Shown: in pieces, positions 11,600 through 22,880 of the stretch
How the letters are laid out: each line of letters starts with the position of its first letter
Position numbering within the stretch: position 1 is the stretch's first letter
Program-made: the position numbers and the translations under genes
Origin: Diphasiastrum complanatum
Lineage: Eukaryota > Streptophyta > Lycopodiopsida > Lycopodiales > Lycopodiaceae
NCBI GenBank assembly: GCA_029204225.1
Contig: CM055100.1
Location: forward strand, 28,410,649-28,474,648
Length of the DNA: 64,000 bases
Direction of reading: 5' to 3'
Notes under the pieces: generated by a model
What the model saw: only the letters and a program-made list of their open reading frames with translations
The model's database searches: none
What the model was told of the DNA's origin: nothing

Positions 11600-12635
11600 T
11601 TAAGACCCAGATCAGGCAGAAAGGATCTTAACACGTTTTAGTTTGTCCTGCCTGTCAAAGGACATCTGAATGGGTCTCTCTTGAACCGTATTCACATGCA
11701 TAAACAACCAACACATGCAAATCAATGTGTTCAACCAAGAAATCAACGTGCAGTCTAGTTGAACAATAATGAAATATACTTCTAATTGCTACAAAACGAG
11801 TTTGAACAGATCAATACAAGCTGGAAACTAATCTACACATGCATTAATCCACAAACAAGAACAAGAAACTAAACTAACTAGCATTTTGAGAGTCCAAGAA
11901 TCAAGAAACACACATTTCTTGATCCTTGGACTGCCAAGAACATCAAGAATTGGACTATCATAAGATTTGCAAGAATTAAACCACAAACCCAGCCAAGATG
12001 ATTTACCACAATGCTGATTCCTACCTTAATCCACAAAAGCAATAAATCTAATCCATAACTAGCTCCACAAAAGCAAGAAAACTAATCCACCACTAGATCC
12101 ACAATCACACACAAAGGAATGGAAGGGCAAGATCATCAATGCATCACTCAAAAAAACAAGAATGATCAAGGAGCTCAAGGATGCACCAAACTCGTGGAGG
12201 CTATTTTCAGTAGGACACAGAGTAGATGCATACACAAAAATATTCCTTCTTCAAAGGGGGAGTCTCACGCAAGAGAGCTCCTTAGTTGGCATCCTAGTGG
12301 CATTTCCACATTACACAAACTACAAGTGGAATTATCCTCTCCACTAGAGGTCACCATCAAAAGCGACTCACTCTACTTTTCTAAGAGGGGCCTACTTGCA
12401 TTAATTACAAACGCCTAGAAATACCAGTTTCTACATGGTCATTCCATCTTTCGGGATTCACCATGAGGCCGCATAGTTTCTACATGTCATTCTTAACTAG
12501 CATTCCTCGGTTCTCATACTTGGCTCTCAGTATTCATTCATCTCATCTTCTCAGAGACCTCCTCAGTCTAAGGTGAGAGGTACTCTTGGGTATCTCTGGC
12601 TGAGTAACTTGGGGATTCGCCAGAATCAGCCAACA
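11600..12635 (-). repeat. dispersed LTR-like repeat, copy 2
   Basis: Colinear partner of 1-913. On the minus strand it would begin TGTTGGCTGATTCTGG at 12,635, a normal LTR start. The other end is not resolved. No coding content. Confidence 0.6.
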
Positions 12636-12883
12636 TCATCCCACCCCTAATGTGTTGCAGGACCCACTACAATCCATATTGAATGATATTGCTCCACTTT
12701 CGCATTGGCATCCTTAATGGTCACTTGGAAAAATGTAGATCCTCATTCGCTTGCATAAAACCAAGTGCTTATTGTTGCCGGTCTTTACCAAAAAAACGAT
12801 TTCCCACAAATTGCCGCAATTTAACCAAAAATGTCCTATTGCCACAAATGAATGATATCTTCGAAATTGGAGAGCCCCCAGCA

Positions 12884-13150
12884 CTAACCTCTTATGCTTG
12901 AGTGCTTTCTTTGTGTCTCTTTATCTTGTTTTTTGTCACTTGTATCTGCCATGGACGATTTCACTTTTGGTTTTTTGGCATGTACTAATTTTCTTGGAGG
13001 TCTTACCAGATATTCATCAATTGTCTTGGCACTCTTTGTATCTTCCATTTTGCCTTTGGGTGTTTCCGCAGTTCTTCTCCCAGTTGAAATCCTAGTCTTA
13101 TCGACACTCTTGTCTTGATGAGAAGGGGAGAACCTTCGATTGGTAGGTTA
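12884..13150 (-). CDS. lysine-rich reading frame, possible exon
   Basis: The minus strand is open for about 87 codons ending at TAG (12,884-12,886). It reads like a basic nuclear or gag-type tail: GRRTAETPKGKMEDTKSAKT, then RPPRKLVHAKKPKVK and TSDKKQDKETQRKH. No ATG begins it, so it would be an exon or a fragment. No domain is recognised. The plus-strand frames over the same bases are hydrophobic and look like shadows. It may belong to a retroelement gag, as a gypsy gag lies 250 bp away on the same strand. Confidence 0.3.
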
Positions 13151-13403
13151 CCCTTAACCTTAGGACACCCTCTTGAACTTTAAGGCAGTACCTAAAAATC
13201 ATCTAGGCATTTTTTATTAACGTCAGTATAATGAGTACATCGTCATATTACAGTCTCGACAGTGTCGAAAAACCGTAGAACTCTAATTTACGTTAATTCT
13301 GCCAATTTGAAGGCAATTATTACTGTAGATATCATCTCTAAACTTTATAGAGTAAAACTGGCATCATGTCTAAATATAGCAATATGGCTAATGCCATGCC
13401 AAT

Positions 13404-14211
13404 TTACTTACTAACATCAAAAATTCGGCTAACAGTGATAAGGTAGGGGATGTCCAGATTGGGATGGTTGTTCTTCATATTGTTGTATGGAATTGGCTTG
13501 AATAGGTTGATATGAAGGAAAATCATTAATAGGATGTGTAGCCCGGCAGTGTGGGTGCCACATGTTTTGTCGTCTATAAGGTACCTGTGCAGGGGGTAGC
13601 TGACCAAGCATATGGCTTTGGATAGACGTCAATGTGTCTCGAAACTCCTTAGTGAGTTTCTCCATTTGCATTTGGTGTTGTTGGTTAAGCAATTCCATCT
13701 GTGATTTCCAAAGCTGATCTCGAGTATCCTCGTTCAGCGATTTATGGACAACAACACGTTGTGCTTTTCTTTCCCTAGATTCATCAACATCGGATCATTT
13801 GTCTTCCTTCCAGATGGCATCAGACATCACTAACATTAAGCCCATATATTCATCATCAGATCGAAGCTCACGTCGAATCCATCTTGGAAGGCCTACTAAG
13901 AACCAGATGATGAGCATCTGGTCGGTGGGCTGTTTGTGTACTTGACTTTTTAAGCATTTAAAATGCTTGATATAGTCTCGTACGCGTTTGTCTTTTGCCA
14001 TTTTGATATTACTCAATTTGATAAAAGGACTCTCTATGAAACGAAATGGCTTGAAACGCTTGATAAAGGATTCTTTCAATATAGACCAGTCTAGCTTATC
14101 ATCATGATCCAGCTTAAAAAACCAGTCACATGCTTTATTAATCATGGTCATTGAAAACAATTGGACCATAGCATCGTTGGATGTTTCACCATAAAGGGTC
14201 CGAACTCCCAT
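13404..14211 (-). pseudogene. Ty3/gypsy gag remnant
   Basis: The first part (14,211-13,795) has the retrotransposon gag fold: MVQLFSMTMINKACDWFFKL, then FIKRFKPFRF, KDKRVRDYIKHFKCL and VGLPRWIRREL. After a break, 13,698-13,429 continues with a Gln-rich segment (MELLNQQHQMQMEKLTKEF) typical of the linker after gag. No protease, RT or integrase follows on this strand. The wording resembles Athila/Tat-type gag, but I am not certain of lineage. Confidence 0.8.
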
Positions 14212-14769
14212 CGTACTTGGGTAGATCTAACTTGGGTGTTCGTTTCTCAATATGAGCTCCGTGAGTAGCAAAAGCTCCATTGAGGTGTATTTTGCCTGTG
14301 ATGAGTCAACACCATAAAAAGGGGCTCTGGCATGTGAAGACTCAGCTCTATCAGGTTCTCGTCTCTCGAATGGATTTGTGGAAGGTTCATGTACTTGGGA
14401 TTTCATTCGGGAGAACCTGTGTTGTCGGATTTGCTCAGACGTAGGTCACACCATTTTGGGTGGATAGTCATTTGTTGAATTGGGATCATAATGGTGTTCC
14501 ATTGGGTAAATATGGGATTTTTTTTTTTTTTTGCCCTAGTTAGTTGGTAAGGTTAATATCTGGTTAATAGGTAAGGTAGGTTGTCGGTTAATGGGTAGGC
14601 TATGTATTGGAGGGTGTTGAGAGTGCTAAAAAAAAGTGGATTTAGTTGGTTGAATTTTTTTTTTTAACACCGGTTAGTTGGCAAGGTTAGGGCCTAGTTA
14701 ATGTGTAAGATAGTTTGTCGGTAATGGGGGTGGTTGGGTTGAGGATGGAGGCAAGGGTAGTCCTGGTTA
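14212..14769. other. gypsy 5' flank, low complexity
   Basis: It contains two poly-T runs (14,518-14,532 and about 14,657-14,665) and imperfect repeats of GGTTAGTTGGTAAGGTTA and GGTTAATGGGTA. No gene is seen. It may be leader DNA of the gag at 13,404-14,211. Confidence 0.35.
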
Positions 14770-14778
14770 ATGTGTAAG

Positions 14779-15052
14779 CTTGGCTCGATCGAGATGGTGT
14801 TAGTTCGGCTCGGTCGAGATGGTACTAGGACTCGGTCGAAATTTGAAGTGGAGGATTCGGTCGAAAACATAAGTTGTTGACTCAGTCAAAGTTGGAAAGG
14901 AGAGTGTGGGAGGGTTCGGGCGAAGTTGGAGAAGGACTCGGTCGAGATGGTGTAGGCGTTGGGCTCGGGCGAGATTAAAGACGTGAGGAGTCGGTCAAGA
15001 TTTGAGAAGGGAGGCTCAGGCGAAATTAAAGATGTGAGGAGTCGACAAACAA
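14779..15052. repeat. degenerate CTCGGTCGAGAT array
   Basis: The word CTCGGTCGAGAT or a close variant occurs about eleven times at 22-30 bp spacing (near 14,781, 14,807, 14,830, 14,853, 14,880, 14,912, 14,936, 14,962, 14,989, 15,013 and 15,041). The core TCGGTCGA is close to palindromic. Confidence 0.7.
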
Positions 15053-15059
15053 GAGGAGC

Positions 15060-16520
15060 AATATGCAACAGCTTGTATCAAACACACCATCAACTTCAGG
15101 ATCTTCATCATTCTAGCCAATGCAGAAACTATTCTGCAAATACTATAAGAGGACTTGCCATCTCATCAAGGACTGCCAAACTTTGAAGTACAACAACGAG
15201 AAGAAGAAGCACTTCTAACAACAAGCCAATGCTGCTACAACTAGTCACTCGATCCATGAATAAGAAGAAGATGAAGCAGACTTCATGACCAAGGTTGGAG
15301 AGTAGTAGGATATTGAATCCTAGTACCTGGATTCTGGAGCAACCCAACACATGACCCACCATCGAGACTAGTTCCAGGACTACAAGTCATTCACCCAGTT
15401 GTGCAACTTGGAGACAACTCATCTCATTCTATTGAAGGTGAAGGAACAGTCAAAGTCAAATTCAGAAAAGGTGATGTAAAGTTGTTGTCCAATGTTCTTC
15501 ATGTTCCTAACCTTACCAGAATCTGCTTTTGATACGTAGAATCATTGATTCTGGTCGGAGGGTTGAATTCGATATAGAGGGCTGTACCATACTCGGCAGG
15601 TCTAGGAAAGTTTTAGCTTTCGGTAGATGAAGTGACTATCTTTACAAGCTTAGTCACTGTTATTTGACAAACAGCCAAGCTCTTCACTCATCGACTTTTG
15701 AATCCACTGATATTGCTTTGGCATTTCAAATTAGGCCAACTAAACTTCAATAGTATTCAGCAAATGTCAACTCAAAATCTAGTGCATGATCTTCCTTCTA
15801 TTAGCAAACCAACTTTTCCATGTGAAAGTTGTATAATCAATAAGCATGCTAGAAGTCCTTTTATTTTTTATTTAGTTCATACTTTCAAAGGTTTGCTTGA
15901 TCTTGTACATAGCGACATTTGTGGCCCAATGCAGACTACTTCGACACGGGGAGCTATTTATTTTTTAACTTTTAGTGATGATTTCTCTCGGCGGATTGTC
16001 ACCTATTTCCTGAAGAATAAATCCGAAGCTTTCAAATTTTTCAAATAGTTCAAGGCGTGTGATGAAAATCAGACCCAGAGAAAGATCAAGACTCTACGGA
16101 CTGATGGAGGGGGAAAATTTATCTCCACCAAATTCAAGGACTTCTACAAGGCCAATGGAATACATCAGCAATACACAACCAGCTACTCACCTCAGTCCAA
16201 TGGTGTAGCTGAAGAATCGGACACTCATCGAAAGTGCCAAGAGCATGCTGGCCCATGCCTCTCTTCCAAAGAAATTCTAGACAGAAGTTGTTACTATAGC
16301 TACCTATCTGCAAAACTGATCCATCACTAAGGCCTTGAATGGCAAAACACCCCATGAGGTGTGTGGACGAGGTCGAAGCCATCACTCAAGCATATTCGAG
16401 TGTTTGGATGCATTGCTTACTCTCAGATCCCTGAAGATCTAAGAAAGAAACTAGACGACACCAGAAAGGAGAAGGATGTATCATGGGATACGTGTTCACC
16501 AGGAAGCCGATCACTTGATA
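15060..16520 (+). pseudogene. Ty1/copia gag-PR-integrase remnant
   Basis: Several frames carry, in order, a damaged zinc knuckle (near 15,130), the protease site LDSGATQHMT (near 15,330), the GAG-pre-integrase region (WHFKLGQLNFNSIQQMS), the integrase zinc pair (CESCIINKHARSPF), the first catalytic Asp (LVHSDICGPM) and second (LRTDGGGKF, near 16,100), and PQSNGVAE near the third. Many stops and frameshifts are present, and RT and RNase H are missing. It ends near the VFGCIAYSQIP motif plus a short tail. Confidence 0.85.
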
Positions 16521-16749
16521 GAAAGCTCCCCAAATGGTTTGAGAGATTGATGGAGAGTCATGACATGGATGACTTTCCTAAATCATCCATCCAGGGAGAG
16601 CTAAGAAGATGTAACCATTCTCCTTACTCAAAAAATGTCTATGCTCCTCAAAAGGTGCTAGCTAGTGGTAGAATAGGTGTTAGTGTATCATGCATAGAAA
16701 AGGTAGATTTACCAATCCTTTGACATGGACCAAATTTCAATAAAAACAG
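16521..16749. other. copia tail or unassigned
   Basis: A plus frame stays open to about 16,723 but shows no recognised domain. Probably decayed element DNA. Confidence 0.3.
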
Positions 16750-17230
16750 TCTAACATCTTTATACAAGGGGCCACTAGTAATTTGCATCTATTATTTTCT
16801 TGGTTGTGTTCTTAATAGCATAGTGTCTACCCGTGTCTTCTTCATGTAATGCTTTGATAACAACTCTAACCTTTGTAGTTTTAACTGTGCAAAAGCTTCC
16901 TATTGCGTTTTATACCATATATATGGTTCATCTTCACACAAGAATTGAGTAAATGATATAATAGAATAATCTTTTAAAATCTCCTATAATATTCCACATG
17001 GCCAAGGAAACCTCTAGATTCGGTGGTACCAAGGCTAAAATAATTTTTACTTTGTTTTTGTCCACTTCAACACCTCTACTTGCCTTTAGTTGCAAAGAAA
17101 CCATTTAATGGACATAGAAACAAAGATGTCTCTCGTGTCATTAATGATTGAAGCAAATGTTCATTATGCGGCTCATACACGTGGTAGTCATCTATAAAAT
17201 TTATCTACTATAGACCACCTATGGTGCAAA
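16750..17230 (-). pseudogene. Ty3/gypsy RT palm-thumb remnant
   Basis: Read on the minus strand in three shifting frames, this gives FIDDYHVYEPHNEHLLQS (the catalytic YIDD-type site and following helix), GVEVDKNKVKIILALVPP (connection), GFLGHVEYYRRF (the FLG..YYRRF motif) and EDEPYIW...EAFAQLK before RNase H. The order matches gypsy RT. Every segment is frameshifted, so this is a dead fragment. Confidence 0.7.
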
Positions 17231-17474
17231 CACTTATAGATGATTATTTTTATGTTGTATGTCCTTGTTTGTGTGGTTGGCAATGGAACTCATGACCTTG
17301 AAGGAATTATTCACCAACTTAATTAACACCTAATAATTGGAGACAAAGCTTTTTCAATTTCAGTTGTTGTCCTTCTATTAAATCTATGGATTCACTAACA
17401 CAAGATTGAAGCTCCAATCTCACAATTCATCAATGAACATGATGCATGGCCTTTCTTGAGAATAATCCCTGTTT

Positions 17475-18342
17475 TTATTCCTTTTGCTGCTTTCTCATGT
17501 TACTCAGAATTATCCGCATAGCTTCAATTACTTCCTCGACGTACTCAGTGCTTCTCTCCTGTCTTTTTATGAAGAATTTTCCTGTTGTGCAAGCAGAAGC
17601 TGGCAAAAGAGCTAGCCATACTGCTGTATCAGCCCTTCTTCGGGACTATGGCCACTGTTGAATGTCAGGGCACATACAACAGTATGGCTGATAAGGCCAG
17701 GGCACATACAGTTTACGAAGAATTTCTTCTGATCTTGTGGACTTTTGGAAAGATCTCGAGCAAACATAGCAGTGTCAGCATTCATTGCTGCCTTGGATAC
17801 TGCATAGAAGACGAAATCATGTGGATAATCTAAATCGGCTTTGAGAACATCCAGTCCTGAAACGTTCCTTGGCAGATTCTCTTCGAACTTGAGAAGGCAG
17901 TTTTGCAGGAAAGCGTTGATGAGTTCTTCTGTAAGAGTGTCTACAGAAGAGAGCTGCTTCTTCCAGGTTTCATTTACAGATATCTGTTTTCAGGTTTATA
18001 CTACATGAGTCAGAAAGAAAAAAACAAAGATCTAGCGAGCTTTTAGTTTCAATGAAATATGATGGATTTGAGCAGAGATTTAACAGACTTTTACTTTCAG
18101 TCAAACATGCTGGAATTGAGCAGCATTCGGAAGAAACGTAAACTTATGCTTACGCTAAGCTGTCCGAGCATCGAGCTAACGTTAATGATTCGATTGCCTG
18201 CTGTGGAATGCCTAAACAATGGAGGCATTGCTTCTATCACATTCTTTGCACCGTAGTAATTTGTTTGCAGTGTGGAATGGGCAGGCTCCATGCTGTCAGA
18301 GCTCACGGGGCTCGATGCGCTACAAATTCCAGCATTGTTGAT
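17475..18342 (-). pseudogene. short-chain dehydrogenase/reductase, two exons, broken
   Basis: Exon A (18,342-18,154) follows an acceptor GCTGTAG and reads INNAGICSASSPVSSDSMEP, then LQTNYYGAKNVIEA and RIINVSSMLGQLS before GTAAGC. Exon B (17,983-17,475) follows GAAAACAG and carries the catalytic YAVSKAA and NCMCPG, then, after a 1-nt loss, ADTAVWLALLP and TGKFFIKR before TAA. These are the NNAG, S-x(n)-Y-x3-K and C-terminal motifs of plant classical SDRs close to the menthone/salutaridine reductase type. The Gly-rich NAD(P)-binding exon is not found to the right. A local duplication of TGTGCCCTG disturbs the segment after CPG. The frameshift, duplication and missing N-terminus argue for a pseudogene. 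Confidence 0.8.
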
Positions 18343-18691
18343 CTACAGCAACTTGAAGAAGTGATCTTAATCCAAAAATAGATACAATTGTTTCACCTCC
18401 TCATAAGGCTAGATCACTGATCGTGTGACACTTAATTTGAAATGCCGAAGGTTAGATCACTTCTTACAAGGAAAGTACTTACATCGTGCTGTTCTGCTTG
18501 GCTAGAATAATTCTCTTTTTCTATTTTCTTCCTACAAAATCTGTAATCAGCCTGATGAAACACCACATCCAAACCTTCTTCCCTTGCAATTATTTTTTTT
18601 AGGCCTTTACTTTTTATGTGGTACGATCTACTCCTAAAGATGTTTATGGATGGACTTTTACCAGCTATAATCTATCTATGTATCTATATAA
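18343..18691. other. unassigned 5' flank of SDR pseudogene
   Basis: AT-rich. The missing SDR N-terminal exon is not found here. It ends in a TATCTATG-rich tract that also precedes the second GC-rich repeat. Confidence 0.3.
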
Positions 18692-18783
18692 GCTGCCCGC
18701 TAATGCGTGATGGGCAGCGTGAGCGCTGCCCGCTCACACTCCCCCTCGCGCTTTCCTTGCACGGGCAGCATGCCCGGGAACCC
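18692..18783 (+). repeat. GC-rich 92 bp direct repeat, copy 1
   Basis: It starts GCTGCCCGCTAATGCGTGA and ends CGGGAACCC. It contains pairing words GCTGCCC and GGGCAGC three times, so it can fold. The partner at 19,759-19,850 differs at nine positions, all transitions. Confidence 0.85.
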
Positions 18784-19239
18784 GTTGTGCTCTCGCCTTT
18801 TTCAATTGCCTTCAAGCTTCGCTATCATTCTATAGAAAGACAGAGCGAGAGAGGGCAGGGGAGGCAGTGGCGATGGCGGGGTGGACCTTATCTTTATGTG
18901 ACCGCATGCTGCAAGCAAGGTGTTTTGTGGCCAAGTGAGAGTTTGCCCTTTTTAGGATCTTGTAAGCACTGTTTGAACTCTATCGATCTACTTTAATCTG
19001 GCAAAATTTTCCAGATCAGATTTCGTTGATGACAAAAGCCCATTCTAGCTATTATAAGCAGAAGGAATAATGAATACAAACACAAAAGCATATCTCCATC
19101 CATAACAACACGACTTGTTGATATTGTTGTAATGTGCATAAATACTTCTACTAAGTATTAACTTATGTTTGGCAGTATAACTTTCACAAGTTGGTCCAAT
19201 ATAAGCAACTTACTCTTGAAGAAATTGAGGAACCATAGA

Positions 19240-19675
19240 ACCCACGGTTCTCAGAACCTTGGGTCCTGCGAACCGTGGTGGTAATCGTACCACGGTTCAT
19301 GAACCGTGGTACAGTTACTGTAGTTAATTAATTTTTTTTTTCCCAATTTCCCCCCAAAATCCCTCCCAAGGCATTTTTGGTCCTCATTCCATAAATTTCA
19401 CAGATTTCACAAATGGTCTTCTATTTCACAAATGGTTTCACAGATTGAACTAGATTTCACATATTTCACAGATTTCACAAATGGTCCTCTAATTTCACAA
19501 ATGATTTCACAGATTGAACCAGATTTCACAGATTTCATAGATGTCATAGATTTTTTGGCATTTTTTTGTTGGTAGGAAAAAAAATTAATTAATTAACTGT
19601 ACGGTTCACCACGATTAAAAAAAATTTGTGAACCGTATGGTTCTTAGAACCGTGGTGAACCGTGGACGGTTCATT
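19240..19675. mobile_element. MITE-like element with GGTTC-rich inverted ends
   Basis: The left end has repeated GAACC/GGTTC words (CCACGGTTCTCAGAACC, near 19,252) and the right end their inverted counterpart (GGTTCTTAGAACCGTGG near 19,639). The interior is AT-rich with repeats of ATTTCACAGATTTCACA. No coding. A clear target-site duplication was not found, so the superfamily is open. It lies between the two GC-rich repeats. Confidence 0.6.
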
Positions 19676-19758
19676 AATTATCTAGATAATATAGATAATA
19701 TCTATGTATCTATGTTATCTATATTATGTAAAATAATAGTGTTTCGCGGGCAGCTCAC

Positions 19759-19850
19759 GCTGCCCGCTAACGCGTGACGGGCAGCATGAGCACTGCCCGC
19801 TCACACTCCCTCTCGCACTTTCCTCACACGGGCAGCATGCTCGGGAACCC
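19759..19850 (+). repeat. GC-rich 92 bp direct repeat, copy 2
   Basis: Partner of 18,692-18,783 in the same orientation, 1,067 bp away. It ends exactly where the Tat-type ORF fragment begins. Confidence 0.85.
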
Positions 19851-20600
19851 TTTCTTGAACAAATATGCGATCTCCTTCAGAGTTACAGGATGATCTGGTA
19901 TTTGCGTCTGAAGATACGCATCACCCTCAAGGGTGGTCGCATCCAATTCACCTTGGAGACGTGTGTGATCCTGCTCCGCCATCTGCAGTTGACCTTGTAG
20001 CAACTACACTTGTTGCTTTGCATCCTGCACAACCTTGTCCACCTGATTTTGTTCGGTTGTCAGGGCATTCTGCAGGGAGCTGACGTATCCTTTGAGGCGA
20101 TCAGCCTGTTGCTGTGCCGTCTTCTTTTTAGCTTCAGATTTTTTTTCGTGCTGCTTGGCGATCTTCAATTCTCGATCCAGCTGAACAATCTTTTGGCTGA
20201 TGAGAGTGTTTTCAGATCCCATATCCGAGATTCTCTACTCCATTTCTTTTTTCTTGTCAAACATAGATTGGATCACTTGCGCAAGGCTTGAGACCAAACC
20301 GAGATCATCACCAGAATCTACTGTCTTGGAGGCGACAGCAGCAGTAGGACCTGATGATACCGTCCTTGGTTGGCATGAGACAGGTGCCGGTAATTCTTCT
20401 TCTTCAAAAACATCTTTCTCTTCAAAAACCTCAGGCACGATGGCGTCGAATTGCTTCGGTGATTTCACAGCTTTGTCGACCCGAGGTGTGGCTGGGCTAT
20501 CTTCAGCTTGAAGTGGCTGGCATGAATCTTTAACACCGACAATAGTATCATGGATTTGTTCGAATCCTCTTCCAAGGGATTGGAGTTCAAAGGGCGCAGG
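19851..20600 (-). pseudogene. fragment of Tat-type gypsy extra ORF (coiled coil)
   Basis: One minus-strand frame runs from 20,600 to about 19,851 with two in-frame TAG codons. It is acidic at first (VFEEKDVFEEEELPAPVS) and then a long coiled coil (ENTLISQKIVQLDRELKIA, LKGYVSSLQNALTTEQNQ). It aligns position by position with the coiled-coil part of the plus-strand ORF at 53,489-56,614 (LRADLTKLQQELILAQQHE, LNKYIQSLSKALTEAS). It is bounded by a GC-rich repeat on one side and a gypsy LTR on the other. The function of the family is unknown. Such ORFs accompany Tat/Ogre-like gypsy elements. Confidence 0.7.
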
Positions 20601-21087
20601 TGTAAGAACCACCAAGTGAAGATCTACATGATTCCAATCACATGCAAACCAAAAGGACACATGTGGAGCATGAACCACCCAACCAATATGGAGAGGCTAG
20701 TCCATACCGTAACCAATCCACCCCCAAGCCACAGTGAAGAACACAAGAGAGGAGAGGAAGAACTGGCTCAAGAATCACAATTCACAATAGGAGGTTGGCA
20801 AGTTTCCACTAGACTTATTCTTCTCAAGAAAGAGAGAATATTCCCTTTAGGATTCTCATGCAACCTAAATTGAGCTATTGATCTCCTATTCTTGCATTGA
20901 AGCAGTCTTCACCATGCATGTGCTCCTATGTCCAATTATAGGTCTGGGCCCTCATATGATTATTAATTATTTAATACAACCACGTTCGGAATGACGTAGC
21001 ATAAATAATAACCACATACAACTGGAGTGACCGGCTATCCACGTCAGGAATAATTTCGATTCCCTTGTACAGGACACCGACATAACA
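20601..21087 (-). repeat. gypsy (chromovirus) 3' LTR
   Basis: The minus strand starts TGTTATGTCGGTGTCC at 21,087, right after the purine tract AAGGGGGGGAGAA, and ends TTCTTACA at 20,601. Both ends are canonical TG...CA (487 bp). It is inserted into the ORF fragment to its left. Confidence 0.8.
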
Positions 21088-21091
21088 TTCT

Positions 21092-21480
21092 CCCCCCCTT
21101 AGACCATTTCTATCTCTAGAAATGAAAACTAGGGAAATTATTCTTTATGCTTTCGACCCTTTCCCATGAATCATCATCCTCAGTCCGTCCCTTCCACCTG
21201 ATCAAGCACTCAGAGATAGAATGATTTCTCAATCATTTATCTCTGGTTCCGAGTACCTTTCCAAAGGAACACTAAGCAATGAGTCCTCCAAATGGGTAAG
21301 ATTTTCCTCTGAACCAACTACTTCACCTTCATGCAAACTTGATTTCAATCGGCTTACATGAAACACTGGGTGATCGTTGTAGTCTTGTTCTGAAGATCTA
21401 ATTTGTAAGCTAAAAAACCAATTTTCTTTATAATCCGAAACGGTCCACAAGATCTTGTAGACAATTTATAATGCTTCCCT
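21092..21480 (-). pseudogene. gypsy integrase C-terminus and chromodomain remnant
   Basis: The frame from 21,450 has HPVFHVSRLKSSLHEGE, the usual end of the gypsy integrase, then VPLERYSEPEIND. A shifted frame near 21,150 reads DDSWERVESIKNNFPSF, the WE-containing end of a chromodomain. The stop, purine tract and LTR follow in natural order. Everything upstream is missing. Confidence 0.8.
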
Positions 21481-21879
21481 GATGTTATTTACACATTGAA
21501 ATCTAGTTTTTATCTATCTTGTGTGAATCTAAGTTGATCTTGAATGTAAGATACAATTGGTTTCTTTATTGTCATAATAAAAATTATGGATGTATGTCAT
21601 GATCAGTCATATCCATTTCCAATCTTGGGTAAAATATTCAATCTAGTCATGTGAAACAAAGTATTTATGCAATGTAAAGCTAGAATATAAACCTTATAGG
21701 TTTCCAAGGGATTTATTTATTTCCATACTTTTCACATAAATTACAAGTTATAATGTGCCTTGTCCAACTCACTAACATGAAGATGTTTCATGACTTGAAT
21801 TGTCATGACCCTAATGGGGTTTGGTCCATTAGGGGGTGGCTTGGACATTAAGATCAAAGTCATTTGTACTTTGTTTTTA
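21481..21879. other. unassigned AT-rich stretch
   Basis: No coding or structured repeat recognised. Confidence 0.3.
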
Positions 21880-22096
21880 GTCGACAGGCCATATTATGTA
21901 CTGTTTCACACGTGAGTGGGCTGTACTTTGTGTTTGATTAATGATTAAAGGTTGCTCTTGATTGATAGATGCTAATTTGTTGATCTAGATCTCAAAATCT
22001 AGTGTCTAGTTTGCATTGTTTTTATGTTGAATCAATCAATCACTCTTGTGAGGCATTAAAATGCACTCATTCAAGGTCCAAAGTAATGTACTTTCA
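21880..22096 (+). repeat. LTR 3'-part remnant
   Basis: It follows the last 200 bp of the LTR at 23,685-24,354 (shared words TTGATTAATGATT, GTCTAGTTTGCATT, AATCAATC, ATTCAAGGTCCA). A CACACGTGAG word lies at 21,907. The primer-binding site expected after it is absent. Confidence 0.55.
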
Positions 22097-22139
22097 TCCT
22101 CTTTATTAGGATCTTTAACAACATGCTTCATACGAGTAT

Positions 22140-22880
22140 CTATATTCTTAGCATTCGGATGCAAAATGCCCCTTCTTTCCACAAAAAAAGCATTTTAGTC
22201 TTCACTTGCCCTTTGCCTTTGAACTTGATGCTTGATCATCCTCCTTGGCATCCTTTAATTGATCCTTATTGGATCCCTTGGTCTTCTTCTTGCCCTTGAG
22301 TGCGATATTTACTTTCTCATCTCCATCTTGCAATGATAAGGAACCCATCCTTGCTTTTGCATGGAGCATCTTGCACTCTTCAGCCACTAGCACACTATGG
22401 AGTTTATCGATTCATGGAAAATTGTCTTGGATGGCAAAAATTTGAACCAAATTGGAGAACTCATCTCCGAAGCCATTGAGGATCACTTGTACAAGTTCAT
22501 TACCAAGGATCTTTTCTCCTATAGAAGCCAACTCTTTGTTGAGAGACTTGATCCTTAGCACACACTCACTTATCCTCATGCTTTGTAAGATTTGGTTTCT
22601 TATCATAAGCACTCTTGAAGTGTTTTTGGATTCATATATAGCTTATAAGAAATCCCTTTGAAGGTCATTACTAACATTCATCTTAATGCAATGCAATGCT
22701 AGCTCTCTTCTTGTATTTTACCAACTTTTGTCCTCCAAGAGGCTCATCCTCTTCATCTAGAACAATGTCAAAGAGATCTTGGAGTATCAATGATGACTCC
22801 ATTCTCACCTTCCATATGAAATAGTTTTAAGAGTTCAATCTTTCAATAGGCTCTAGAAGGAAAGCTCCAATAGTTCCCAT
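22140..22880 (-). pseudogene. Ty1/copia gag remnant with CCHC knuckle
   Basis: Starting at ATG 22,880 the frames read MGTIGAFLLEPIERLN, WKVRMES, then (22,612-22,412) RIKSLNKELASIGEKILGNE and ILNGFGDEFSNLVQ, then (22,393-22,202) a basic tail, and finally CFFCGKKGHFASEC, an intact CX2CX4HX4C zinc knuckle. It parallels the intact gag at 43,281 throughout but has stops and frameshifts and ends near 22,140. Confidence 0.88.

Noticed and set aside
12894-13118. Hydrophobic plus-strand frames
   Set aside because: Overlap the more protein-like lysine-rich minus-strand frame; antisense of Lys codons gives Phe/Leu-rich shadows.
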